Of a stretch of DNA of 64,000 nt, positions 26,401-39,720 are shown one piece after another. Origin of the DNA: Saccoglossus kowalevskii. Taxonomy: Eukaryota > Hemichordata > Enteropneusta > Harrimaniidae. The stretch is from assembly GCF_000003605.2 (NCBI RefSeq), contig NW_003132737.1:1-64000 (forward strand), in the 5' to 3' direction. The first letter of the stretch is position 1. Every line of letters begins with the position of its first letter. The notes under the pieces were generated by a model that did not search any database, had not been told where the DNA came from, and saw nothing but the letters and a program-made list of their open reading frames with translations. The position numbers were made by a program, and so were the translations under genes.

Positions 26401-27310
26401 CAGACAATCCTGGATTGGTTCTATCACTGAAGACCCATTGATTGTAGTTATTTCAACGGATCTCTAGATTAATGATATCGCAGACAATCCTGGATTGGGT
26501 CTATCACTGAAGACCCGTTGATTGGAGTTATTTCAACGGATCTTCGGATTAATGATATCGCAGACAACCCTGGATTGCTTCTATCACTGAAGACCCATTA
26601 ATTGGAGTTATTTCAACGGATCTTCAGATTAATGATATCGCAGACATCCCTGGTTTGGTTCTATCACTGAAGACCCGTTGATTGGAGTTATTTCAACGGA
26701 TCTCTAGATTAATGATATTGCAGACATCGCTGGATTGGTTGTATCACTGAAGACCCATTGATTGGAGTTATTTCAACGGATCTCTAGATTAATGATATTG
26801 CAGACAATCCTGGATTGGTTCTATCACTGAAGACCCATTAATTGGAGTTATTTCAACGGATCTCTAGATTTATGATATCACAGACAATCCTGGAGTGGTT
26901 CTATCACTGAAGACCCATTGATTGGAGTTATTTCAACGGATCTCTAGATTAATGATATCGCAGATAATCCTGGATTGGTTCTATCACTGAAGACCCATTG
27001 ATTGTAGTTATTTCAACGGATCTCTAGATTAATGATATCGCAGACAATCCTGGATTGGTTCTATCACTGAAGACCCGTTGATTGTAGTTATTTCAACGGA
27101 TCTCTAGATTAATGATATTGCAGACATCGCCGGATTGGTTGTATCACTGAAGACCCATTAATTGGAGTTATTTCAACGGATCTCTAGATTAATGATATCG
27201 CAGACAATCCTGGATTGGTTCTATCACTGAAGACCCATTAATTGGAGTTATTTCAACGGATCTCTAGATTAATGATATTGCAGATAATCCTGGATTGGTT
27301 CTATCACTGA
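23469..27310 (+). repeat. Satellite, class III block: 24-monomer unit (1,918 bp) in two copies plus a partial third
   Basis: Unit one is 23,471-25,388 and unit two starts at 25,389, a period of 1,918 bp (24 monomers minus 2 bp for one acccgtattgg monomer). Shared markers are gcagataatcc, cattgattgtag, cactggagaccc, gtcgtggacaatccc, tcaccgaag, gttgtttcaacgg, gactcattg, tgggtctatc, aaccctggattgcttc and tcctggagtgg. Unit two is only 1,518 bp: five monomers present in unit one (about 24,870-25,270) are missing after about 26,788. A third copy starts at 26,907 and switches into class I at the acccgtattgg monomer near 27,315. Confidence 0.85.
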
Positions 27311-28280
27311 AGACCCGTATTGGAGTTATTTCAACGGATCTTCAGATTAATGATGTCGTAGACAATTCCGGATTGGTTCTATCACTGAAGACCCATTGAT
27401 TGGAGTTATTTAAACGGCTCTTCAGATTAATGATATTACAGACATCCCTCGTTTGGTTCTATCACTGAAGACCCGTTGTATGGAGTTATTTCAACGGATC
27501 ACTAGATTAATGATATTGCAGACATCGCCGGATTGGTTGTATCACTGAAGACCCATTAATTGGAGTTATTTCAACGGATCTCTAGATTAATGATATCGCA
27601 GACAATCCTGGATTGGTTGTATCACTGAAGACCCATTGATTGGAGTTATTTCAACGGATTTCTAGATTAATGATATCGCAGACAATCCCAGATTGGTTGT
27701 ATCACTGAAGACATATTGATTGGAGTTATTTCAATGGATCTCTAGATTAATGATATCGCAGACAATTCTGGATTGGTTCTATCACTGAAGACCCATCGAT
27801 TGGAGTTATTTCAACGGATCTCTAGATTAATGATATCGTAGACAATCCTGGATTGGTTCTATCTCTGAAGACCCATTGATTGGAGTTATTTCAACGGATC
27901 TCTAGATTAATGATATCGTAGAAAATCCTGGATTGGTTCTGTCACTGTAGACCCATTGATTGGAGTTATTTCAACGGATCTTCAGATTAATGATATCACA
28001 GACAATCCTGGATTGCTTCTATCACTGAAGACCCATTGATTGGAGTTATTTCAACGGATCTCCAGATTAATGATATCACAGACAATCCTGGATTGGTTCT
28101 ATCACTGAAGACCCATTGATTGGAGTTATTTCAACGGATCTCTAGATTAATGATATCACAGACAATCCCGGATTGGTTCTATCACTGAAGACCCATTAAT
28201 TGGAGTTATTTCAACGGATCTTCAGATTAATGATGTCGTAGACAATCCCGGATTGGTTCTATCACTGAAGACCCATTGAT
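27311..28280 (+). repeat. Satellite, short class I block
   Basis: The block starts at an acccgtattgg monomer reached from class III and continues with aattccgg, tttaaacggctcttcag, catattgattgg, atcgtagac monomers, gtcactgtagac and ggattgcttc. It holds small private changes (cctcgtttgg, cgttgtatgg, cccatcgattgg, tctctgaag). From about 28,280 the order becomes class II. Confidence 0.6.
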
Positions 28281-31200
28281 TGTAGTTATTTCAACGGATC
28301 TCCAGATTAATGATATCGCAGACAATCCTGGATTGGTTCTGTCACTGAAGACCCATTGATTGGAGTTATTTCAACGGATCTCTAGATTAATGATATCGCA
28401 GACAATCGTGGATTTGTTGTATCACTGAAGACCCATTGATTGGAGTTATTTCAACGGATCTTCAGATTAATGATACTACAGACAATCATGGATTGGTTCT
28501 ATCACTGAAGACCCATTGATTGGAGTTATTTCAACGGATCTTCAGATTAATGATATTACAGACATCCCTGGTTTGGTTCTATCACTGAAGACCCGTTGAT
28601 TGGAGTTATTTCAACGGATCTCTAGATTAATGATATTGAAGACATCGCCAGATTGGTTGTATCACTGAAGACCCATTGATTGGAGTTATTTCAACGGATC
28701 TCTAGATTAATGATATCGCAGACAATCCTGAATTGGTTCTATCACTGAAGACCCATTGATTGGAGTTATTTCAACGGATCTCTAGATTAATGATATCGCA
28801 GACAATCCTGGATTGGTTCTATCACTGAAGACCCATTGATTGGAGTTATTTCAACGGATCTTCAGATTAATGATATTACAGACATCCCTGGATTGGTTCT
28901 ATCACTGAAGACCCATTGATTGGAGATATTTCAATGGATCTTCAGATTAATGATATTACAGACATCCCTGATTTGGTTCTATCACTGAAGACCCGTTTAT
29001 TTGAGTTATTTCAACGGATCGCTAGATTAATGATATTACAGACATCCCTGATTTGGTTCTATCACTGAAGACCCATTGATTGGAGTCATTTCAAAGGATC
29101 TCTAGATTAATGATATCGCAGACAATCCTGGATTGGTTGTATCACTGAAGACCCATTGATAGGAGATATTTCAACGGATCTTCAGATTAATGATATTACA
29201 GACAATCCTGGATTGCTTCCATCACTGAAGACCCATTAATTGGAGTTATTTCAACGGATCTCTAGATTAATGATAACACAGACAATCCTGAATTGGTTCT
29301 ATCGCTGAAGACCCATTGATTGGAGTTATTTCAACGGATCTCCAGATTAATGATATCACAGACAATCCTGGATTGGTTCTGTCACTGAAGACCCATTGAT
29401 TGGAGTTATTTTAACGGATCTCTAGATTAATGATATCACAGATAATCCCGGATTGGTTCTATCACTGAAGACCCATTAATTGGAGTTATTTCAACGGATC
29501 CTCTGATTAATGATATCGCAGACAATCCTGGATTGGTTCTATCACTGAAGACCCATTGATTGGAGTTATTTCAACGGATCGCTAGATTAATGATATCACA
29601 GACATCCCTGGTTTGGTTCTATCACGGAAGACCCATTGATTGGAGTTATTTCAACGGATCTTCAGATTAATGATATTACAGACATCCCTGGATTGGTTCT
29701 ATCACTGAAGACCCATTGATTGGAGTTATTTCAACGGATCTTCAAGTTAATGATATTACAGACATCCCTGGTTTGGTTCTATCACTGAAGACCCGTTGAT
29801 TGGAGTTATTTCAACGGATCGCTAGATTAATGATGTTGCAGATATCGCCGGATTGGTTGTATCACTGAAGACCCATTGATTGGAGTTATTTCAACGGATC
29901 TTCAGATTAATGATATCACAGACAATCCTGGATTGGTTCTGTCACTAAAGACCCATTGATTGGAGCTATTTCAACGGATCTCTAGATTAATGATATCACA
30001 GACAATCCCGGATTGGTTCTATCACTGAAGACCCATTAATTGGAGTTATTTCAACGGATCCTCTGATTAATGATATTACAGACATCCCATTTTGGTTCTA
30101 TCACTGAAGACCCGTTGATTGGAGTTATTTCTACGGATCGCTAGATTAATGATATTGCAGACATCGCCGGATTGGTTCTATCACTGAAGACCCATTGATT
30201 GGAGTTATTTCAACGGATCTCTAGATTAATGATATCGCAGACAATCCTGGATTGGTTCTATCACTGAAGACCCATTGATTGGAGTTATTTCAACGGATCT
30301 TCAGATTAATGATATTACAGACATCCCTGGATTGGTTCTATCACTGAAGACCCATTGATTGGAGTTATTTCAATGGATCTTCAGATTAATGATATTACAG
30401 ACATCCCTGATTTGGTTCTATCACTGAAGACCTGTTTATTGGAGTTATTTCAACGGATCGCTAGATTAATGATATTTCAGACATCGCCGGATTGGTTGTA
30501 TCACTGAAGACCCATTGATTGGAGTTATTTGAACGGATCTTCTGATTAATGATGTCGTAGACAATCCCGGGTTGGTCCTATCACTGAAGACCCATTGATT
30601 GGAGTCATTTCAAAGGATCTCTAGATTAATGATATCGCAGACAATCCTGGATTGGTTGTATCACTGAAGACCCATTGATTGGAGTTATTTCAACGGATCT
30701 TCAGATTAATGATATTACAGACAATCCTGGATTGCTTTCATCACTGAAGACCCTTTAATTAGAGTTATTTCAACGGATCTTCAGATTAATGATATTACAG
30801 ACATCCCTGGTTTGGTTCTATCACTGAAGACCCATTGATTGGAGTTATTTCAACGGATCGCTAGATTAATGATATTTCAGACATCGCCGGATTGGTTGTA
30901 TCACTGAAGACCCATTGATTGGAGTTATTTCAACGGATCTTCAGATTAATGATGTCGTAGACAATCCCGGATTGGTTCTATCACTGAAGTCCCATTGATT
31001 GGAGTCATTTCAAAGGATCTCTAGATTAATGATATCGCAGACAATCCTGGATTGGTTGTATCACTGAAGACCCATTAATTGGAGTTATTTCAACGGATCT
31101 CTAGATTAATGATATCACAGACAATCCTGGATTGGTTCTATCGCTGAAGACCCATTGATTGGAGTTATTTCAACGGATCTCCAGATTAATGATAATGCAG

Positions 31201-33698
31201 ACAATCCTGGATTGGTTCTATCACTGAAGACCCATTGATTGGAGTTATTTCAACGGATGTTCAGATTAATGATATTACAGACTATCCTGGATTGGTTCCA
31301 TCACTGAAGACCCATTAATTGGAGTTATTTCAACGTATCTCTAGATTAATGATATCACAGACAATCCTGGATTGGTTCTACCACTGAAGACCCATTGATT
31401 GGAGTTATTTCAACGGATCTCCAGATTAATGATATCACAGACAATCCTGGATTGGTTCTGTCACTGAAGACCCATTGATTGGAGTTATTTCAACGGATCT
31501 CTAGATTAATGATATCACAGACAATCCCGGATTGGTTCTATCACTGAAGACCCATTAATTGGAGTTATTTCAACGGACCCTCTGATTAATGATATCGCAG
31601 ACAATCCTGGATTGGTTCTATCACTGAAGACCCATTGATTGGAGTTATTTCAACGGATCGCTAGATTAATGATATCACAGACATCCCTGGTTTCGTTCTA
31701 TCACGGAAGACCCATTGATTGGAGTTATTTCAACGGATCTCTAGATTAATGATATTACAGACATCCCTGGGGTGGTTCTATCACTGAAGACCCGTTGATT
31801 GGAGTTATTTCAACGGATCTTCAGATTAATGATATTACAGACATCCCTGGATTGGTTCTATCACTGAAGACCCATTGATTGGAGTTATTTCAATGGATCT
31901 TCAGATTAATGATATTACAGACATCCCTGATTTGGTTCTATCACTGAAGACCCGTTTATTGGAGTTATTTCAACGGATCGCTAGATTAATGATATTTCAG
32001 ACATCGCCGGATTGGTTGTATCACTGAAGACCCATTGATTGGAGTTATTTCAATGGATCTTCAGATTAATGATATTACAGACATCCCTGATTTGGTTCTA
32101 TCACTGAAGACCCATTGATTGGAGTTATTTCAACGGATCTTCTGATTAATGATGTCGTAGACAATCCCGGATTGGTCCTATCACTGAAGACCCATTGATT
32201 GGAGTCATTTCAAAGGATCTCTAGATTAATGATATCGCAGACAATCCTGGATTGGTTGTATCACTGAAGACCCATTGATTGGAGTTATTTCAACGGATCT
32301 TCAGATTAATGATATTACAGACAATCCTGGATTGCTTTCATCACTGAAGACCCATTGATTAGAGTTATTTCAACGGATCTTCAGATTAACGATATTACAG
32401 ACATCCCTGGTTTGGTTCTATCACTGAAGACCCATTGATTGGAGTTATTTCAACGGATCGCTAGATTAATGATATTTCAGACATCGCCGGATTGGTTGTA
32501 TCACTGAAGACCCATTGATTGGAGTTATTTCAACGGATCTTCAGATTAATGATGTCGTAGACAATCCCGGATTGGTTCTATCACTGAAGACCCATTGATT
32601 GGAGTCATTTCAAAGGACCTCTAGATTAATGATATCGCAGACAATCCTGGATTGGTTGTATCACTGAAGACCCATTAATTGGAGTTATTTCAACGGATCT
32701 CTAGATTAATGATATCACAGACAATCCTGGATTGGTTCTATCGCTGAAGACCCATTGATTGGAGTTATTTCAACGGATCTCCAGATTAATGATATCGCAG
32801 ACAATCCTGGATTGGTTCTATCACTGAAGACCCTTTGATTGGAGTTATTTCAACGGATCTTCAGATTAATGATATTACAGACAATCCTGGATTGGTTCCA
32901 TCACTGAAGACCCATTAATTGGAGTTATTTCAACGGATCTCTAGATTAATGATATCACAGACAATCCCGGATTGGTTCTATCACTGACGACCCATTAATT
33001 GGAGTTATTTCAACGGATCCTCTGATTAATGATATCGCAGACAATCCTGGATTGGTTCTATCACTGAAGACCCATTGATTGGAGTTATTTCAACGGATCG
33101 CTAGATTAATGATATCACAGACATCCCTGGTTTCGTTCTATCACGGAAGACCCATTGATTGGAGTTATTTCAACGGATCTCTAGATTAATGATATTACAG
33201 ACATCCCTGGGGTGGTTCTATCACTGAAGACCCGTTGATTGGAGTTATTTCAACGGATCTTCAGATTAATGATATTACAGACATCCCTGGTTTGGTTCTA
33301 TCACTGAAGACCCGTTGATTGCAGTTATTTCAACGGATCTCTAGATTAATGATATTGAAGACATCGCCAGATTGGTTGTATCACTGAAGACCCATTGATT
33401 GGAGTTATTTCAACGGATCTTCAAGTTAATGATATTACAGACATCCCTGGTTTGGTTCTATCACTGAAGACCCGTTGATTGGAGTTATTTCAACGGATCT
33501 CTAGATTAATGATATTGCAGACATCGCCGGATTGGTTGTATCACTGAAGACCAATTGATTGGAGTTATTTCAACGGATCTCTAGATTAATGATATCGCAG
33601 ACAATGCTGAATTGGTTCTATCACTGAAGACCCATTGATTGGAGTTATTTCAACGGATCTCTAGATTAATGATATCGCAGACAATCCTGGATTGGTTC

Positions 33699-34210
33699 TA
33701 TCACTGAAGACCCATTGATTGGAGTTATTTCAACGGATCTTCAGATTAATGATATTACAGACATCCCTGGATTGGTTCTATCACTGAAGACCCATTGATT
33801 GGAGTTATTTCAATGGATCTTCAGATTAATGATATTACAGACATCCCTGATTTGGTTCTATCACTGAAGACCTGTTTATTGGAGTTATTTCAACGGATCG
33901 CTAGATTAATGATATTTCAGACATCGCCGGATTGGTTGTATCACTGAAGACCCATTGATTGGAGTTATTTCAACGGATCTTCAGATTAATGATATTACAG
34001 ACATCCCTGGATTGGTTCTATCACTGAAGACCCATTGATTGGAGTTATTTCAATGGATCTTCAGATTAATGATATTACAGACATCCCTGATTTGGTTCTA
34101 TCACTGAAGACCTGTTTATTGGAGTTATTTCAACGGATCGCTAGATTAATGATATTTCAGACATCGCCGGATTGGTTGTATCACTGAAGACCCATTGATT
34201 GGAGTTATTT
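33699..34210 (+). repeat. Perfect tandem duplication of a 240-bp trimer
   Basis: Lines starting at 33,721, 33,781, 33,841 and 33,901 are repeated base for base at 33,961, 34,021, 34,081 and 34,141. The unit is three monomers: attacagacatccctgg, caatgg/cctgatttgg with cctgtttattgg, and gctag/atttcagacatcgcc. Paralogous segments at 16,745-16,985 and 30,290-30,530 have the trimer once, in the same flanks, so this copy is the derived, duplicated state. Confidence 0.9.
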
Positions 34211-34480
34211 GAACGGATCTTCTGATTAATGATGTCGTAGACAATCCCGGGTTGGTCCTATCACTGAAGACCCATTGATTGGAGTCATTTCAAAGGATCT
34301 CTAGATTAATGATATCGCAGACAATCCTGGATTGGTTGTATCACTGAAGACCCATTGATTGGAGTTATTTCAACGGATCTTCAGATTAATGATATTACAG
34401 ACAATCCTGGATTGCTTTCATCACTGAAGACCCTTTAATTAGAGTTATTTCAACGGATCTTCAGATTAATGATATTACAG

Positions 34481-36170
34481 ACATCCCTGGTTTGGTTCTA
34501 TCACTGAAGACCCGTTGATTTGAGTTATTTCAACGGATCGCTAGATTAATGATATTACATACATCCCTGGATTGGTTGTATCACTGAAGACCCATTGATT
34601 GGAGTTATTTCAACGGATCTCTAGATTAATGATATCGCAGACAATCCTGAATTGGTTCTATCACTGAAGACCCATTGATTGGAGTTATTTCAACAGATCT
34701 CTAGATTAATGATATCGCAGACAATCCTGGATTGGTTCTATAACTGAAGACCCATTGATTGGAGTTATTTCAACGGATCTTCAGATTAATGATATTACAG
34801 ACATCCCTGGATTGGTTGTATCCCTGAAGACCCATTGATTGGAGTTATTTCAACGGATCTCTAGATTAATGATATCGCAGACAATCCTGAATTGGTTGTA
34901 TCACTGAAGACCCATTGATTGGAGTTATTTCAACGGATCTTCAGATTAATGATATTACAGACATCCCTGGATTGGTTCTATCACTGAAGGTGCATTGATT
35001 GGAGTTATTTCAACGGATCTTCTGATTAATGATATTACAGACATCCCTGGTTTGGTTCTATCACTGAAGACCCGTTGATTGGAGTTATTTCAACGGATCT
35101 TCAGATTAATGATATTGCAGACATCGCCGGATTGATTGTATCACTGAAGACCAATTGATTGGATATATTTCAACGGATCTCTAGATTAATGATATCGCAG
35201 ACAATCCTGAATTGGTTTTATCACTGAAGACCCATTGATTAGAGTTATTTCGACGGATCTCTAGATTAATGATATCGCAGACAATCCTGGATTGGTTCTA
35301 AAACTGAAGACCCATTGATTGGAGTTATTTCAACGGATCTTCAGATTAATGATATTACAGACATCCCTGGATTGGTTCTATCACTGAAGACCCATTGATT
35401 GGAGTTATTTCAATGGATCTTCAGATTAATGATATTACAGACATCCCTGATTTGGTTCTATCACTGAAGACCCGTTTATTGGAGTTATTTCAACGGATCG
35501 CTAGATTAATGATATTTCAGACATCGCCGGATTGGTTGTATCACTGAAGACCCATTGATTGGAGTTATTTCAACGGATCTTCAGATTAATGATGTCGTAG
35601 ACAATCCCGGATTGGTTCTATCACTGAAGACCCATTTATTGGAGTCATTTCAAAGGATCTCTAGATTAATGATATCGCAGACAATCCTGAATTGGTTGTA
35701 TCACTGAAGACCCATTGATTGGAGTTATTTCAACGGATCTTCAGATTAATGATACTACAGACAATCATGGATTGGTTCTATCACTGAAGACCCATTAATT
35801 GGAGTTATTTCAACGGATCCTCTTATTAATGATATCGCAGACAATCCTGGATTGGCTCTATTACTGAAGACCCATTGATTGGAGTTATTTCAACGGATCG
35901 CTAGATTAATGATATCACAGACATCCCTGGTTTCGTTCTATCACGGAAGACCCATTGATTGGAGTTATTTCAACCGATCTCTAGATTAATGATATTACAG
36001 ACATCCCTGGGGTGGTTCTATCACTGAAGACCCGTTGATTGGAGTTATTTCAACGGATCTTCAGATTAATGATATTACAGACATCCCTGGATTGGTTCTA
36101 TCACTGAAGACCCATTGATTTGAGTAATTTCAACGGATCTTCAAGTTAATGATATTACAGACATCCCTGG
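34481..36170 (+). repeat. Class II higher-order repeat, 21-monomer unit (1,680 bp)
   Basis: The segment from 34,481 recurs at 36,161 (offset 1,680) over about 0.5 kb. Shared variants are cgttgatttgag, attacatacatcc, caacagatctc, ttctataactgaag and tatccctgaag. The following part (34,990-35,550: attgattgtatc, ccaattgattgg, tttcgacgg, ctaaaactgaag) recurs at offset 2,800, which is 1,680 plus the 1,120-bp duplication that now lies between. Subtracting that duplication gives one 21-monomer period. Confidence 0.75.
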
Positions 36171-37833
36171 TTTGGTTCTATCACTGAAGACCCGTTGATT
36201 TGAGTTATTTCAACGGATCTTCAGATTAATGATATTACATACATCCCTGGATTGGTTGTATCACTGAAGACCCATTGATTGGAGTTATTTCAACGGATCT
36301 CTAGATTAATGATATCGCAGACAATCCTGAATTGGTTCTATCACTGAAGACCCATTGATTGGAGTTATTTCAACAGATCTCTAGATTAATGATATCGCAG
36401 ACAATCCTGGATTGGTTCTATAACTGAAGACCCATTGATTGGAGTTATTTCAACGGATCTTCAGATTAATGATATTACAGACATGCCTGGATTGGTTGTA
36501 TCCCTGAAGACCCATTGATTGGAGTTATTTCAACGTATCTCTAGATTAATGATATCGCAGACAATCCTGAATTGGTTGTATCACTGAAGACCCATTGATT
36601 GGAGTTATTTCAACGGATCTTCAGATTAATGATATTACAGACATCCCTGGATTGGTTCTATCACTGAAGATGCATTGATTGGAGTTATTTCAACGGATCT
36701 TCAGATTAATGATGTCGTAGACAATCCCGGATTGGTTCTATCACTGAAGACCCATTTATTGGAGTCATTTCAAAGGATCTCTAGATTAATGATATCGCAG
36801 ACAATCCTGGATTGGTTGTATCACTGAAGACCCATTGATTGGAGTTATTTCAACGGATCTTCAGATTAATGATACTACAGACAATCATGGATTGGTTCTA
36901 TCACTGAAGACCCATTAATTGGAGTTATTTCAACGGATCCTCTTATTAATGATATCGCAGACAATCCTGGATTGGCTCTATCACTGAAGACCCATTGATT
37001 GGAGTTATTTCAACGGATCGCTAGATTAATGATATCACAGACATCCCTGGTTTCGTTCTATCACGGAAGACCCATTGATTGGAGTTATTTCAACCGATCT
37101 CTAGATTAATGATATTACAGACATCCCTGGGGTGGTTCTATCACTGAAGACCCGTTGATTGGAGTTATTTCAACGGATCTTCAGATTAATGATATTACAG
37201 ACATCCCTGGATTGGTTCTATCACTGAAGACCCATTGATTGGAGTAATTTCAACGGATCTTCAAGTTAATGATATTACAGACATCCCTGGTTTGGTTCTA
37301 TCACTGAAGACCCGTTGATTTGAGTTATTTCAACGGATCTTCAGATTAATGATATTACATACATCCCTGGATTGGTTGTATCACTGAAGACCCATTGATT
37401 GGAGTTATTTCAACGGATCTCTAGATTAATGATATCGCAGACAATCCTGAATTGGTTCTATCACTGAAGACCCATTGATTGGAGTTATTTCAACAGATCT
37501 CTAGATTAATGATATCGCAGACAATCCTGGATTGGTTCTATAACTGAAGACCCATTGATTGGAGTTATTTCAACGGATCTTCAGATTAATGATATTACAG
37601 ACATGCCTGGATTGGTTGTATCCCTGAAGACCCATTGATTGGAGTTATTTCAACGTATCTCTAGATTAATGATATCGCAGACAATCCTGAATTGGTTGTA
37701 TCACTGAAGACCCATTGATTGGAGTTATTTCAACGGATCTTCAGATTAATGATATTACAGACATCCCTGGATTGGTTCTATCACTGAAGATGCATTGATT
37801 GGAGTTATTTCAACGGATCTTCAGATTAATGAT
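35553..37833 (+). repeat. Tandem duplication of a 1,120-bp, 14-monomer segment
   Basis: Copy one is 35,553-36,672 and copy two is 36,673-37,792; agreement continues to about 37,833. Shared private variants are cccatttattgg, atactacagacaatcatgg, cctcttattaatg, caaccgatctc with ggggtggttc, ggagtaatttc, ttcaagttaatg, attacatacatcc and acatgcctgg. Differences are few: cctgaattgg versus cctggattgg, ttactgaag versus tcactgaag, and ttgagtaa versus tggagtaa. The copies are about 99.7% identical by eye. Confidence 0.88.
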
Positions 37834-39720
37834 ATTACAGACATCCCTGGTTTGGTTCTATCACTGAAGACCCGTTGATTGGAGTTATTTCAACGGATCT
37901 TCAGATTAATGATATTGCAGACATCGCCGGATTGATTGTATCACTGAAGACCAATTGATTGGAGTTATTTCAACGGATCTCTAGATTAATGATATCGCAG
38001 ACAATCCTGAATTGGTTCTATCACTGAAGACCCATTGATTAGAGTTATTTCGACGGATCTCTAGATTAATGATATCGCAGACAATCCTGGATTGGTTCTA
38101 AAACTGAAGACCCATTGATTGGAGTTATTTCAACGGATCTTCAGATTAATGATATTACAGACATCCCTGGATTGGTTCTATCACTGAAGACCCATTGATT
38201 GGAGTTATTTCAATGGATCTTCAGATTAATGATATTACAGACATCCCTGATTTGGTTCTATCACTGAAGACCCGTTTATTGGAGTTATTTCAACGGATCG
38301 CTAGATTAATGATATTTCAGACATCGCCGGATTGGTTGTATCACTGAAGATCCATTGATTGGAGTTATTTCAACGGATCTTCAGATTAATGATGTCTTAG
38401 ACAATCCCGGATTGGTTCTATCACTGAAGACCCATTGATTGGAGTCATTTCAAAGGATCTCTAGATTAATGATATCGCAGAAAATCCTGGATTGGCTGTA
38501 TCACTGAAGACCCATTAATTGGAGTTATTTCAACGGATCTCTAGATTAATGATATCACAGACAATCCTGGATTGGTTCTATCGCTGAAGACCCATTGATT
38601 GGAGTTATTTCAACGGATCTCCAGATTAATGATATCACAGACTATCCTGGATTGGTTCTGTCACTGAAGACACATTGATTGGAGTTATTTCAACGGATCT
38701 CTAGATTAATGATATCACAGACAATCCCGGATTGGTTCTATCACTGAAGACCCATTAATTGGAGTTATTTCAACGGATCCTCTGATTAATGATATCGCAG
38801 ACAATCCTGGATTGGTACTATCACTAAAGACCCATTGATTGGAGTTATTTCAACGGATCGCTAGATTAATGATATCACAGACATCCCTGGTTTCGTTCTA
38901 TCACGGAAGACCCATTGATTGGAGTTATTTCAACGGATCTCTAGATTAATGATATTACAGACATCCCTGGGGTGGTTCTATCACTGAAGACCCGTTGATT
39001 GGAGTTATTTCAACGGATCTTCAGATTAATGATATTACAGACATCCCTGGATTGGTTCTATCACTGAAGACCCATTGATTGGAGTTATTTCAACGGATCT
39101 TCAAGTTAATGATATTACAGACATCCCTGGTTTCGTTCTATCACTGAAGACCCGTTGATTGGAGTTATTTCAACGGATCGCTAGATTAATGATATTGCAG
39201 ATATCGCCGGATTGGTTGTATCACTGAAGACCCATTGATTGGAGTTATTTCAACGGATCTTCAGATTAATGATATCGCAGACAATCCTGGATTGGTTGTA
39301 TCACTGAAGACCCATTGATTGGAGTTATTTCAACGGATCTTTAGATTAATGATATCGCAGACAATCCTGAATTGGTTGTATCACTGAAGACCCATTGATT
39401 GGAGTTATTTCAACGGATCTTCAGATTAATGATATTACAGACATCCCTGGATTGGTTCTATCACTGAAGATGCATTGATTGGAGTTATTTCAACGGATCT
39501 TCAGATTAATGATATTACAGACATCCCTGGTTTGGTTCTATCACTGAAGACCCGTTGATTGGAGTTATTTCAACGGATCTCTAGATTAATGATATTGCAG
39601 ACATCGCCGGATTGGTTGTATCACTGAAGACCCATTGATTGGAGTTATTTCAACGGATCTCTAGAATAATGATATCGCAGACAATCCTGGATTGGTTCTA
39701 TCAATGAAGACTCATTGATT

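Larger units (their letters stand above)
28281..39720 (+). repeat. Satellite, class II block (largest class II run)
   Basis: This is about 11.4 kb without any acccgtattgg monomer. gagtcatttcaaagg or its ggacctctag form recurs near 29,082, 30,603, 31,013, 32,203, 32,605, 34,283, 35,643, 36,763 and 38,443. Other repeated markers are gaagacatcgccag, cctgatttgg, ttcaagttaatg, tttcgttctatcacgg, ggggtggttc and attgctttcatc. Unit lengths are irregular except in the 34.5-38.3 kb part, where a 21-monomer order is clear. The last 0.43 kb matches the left edge of the window. Confidence 0.7.
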
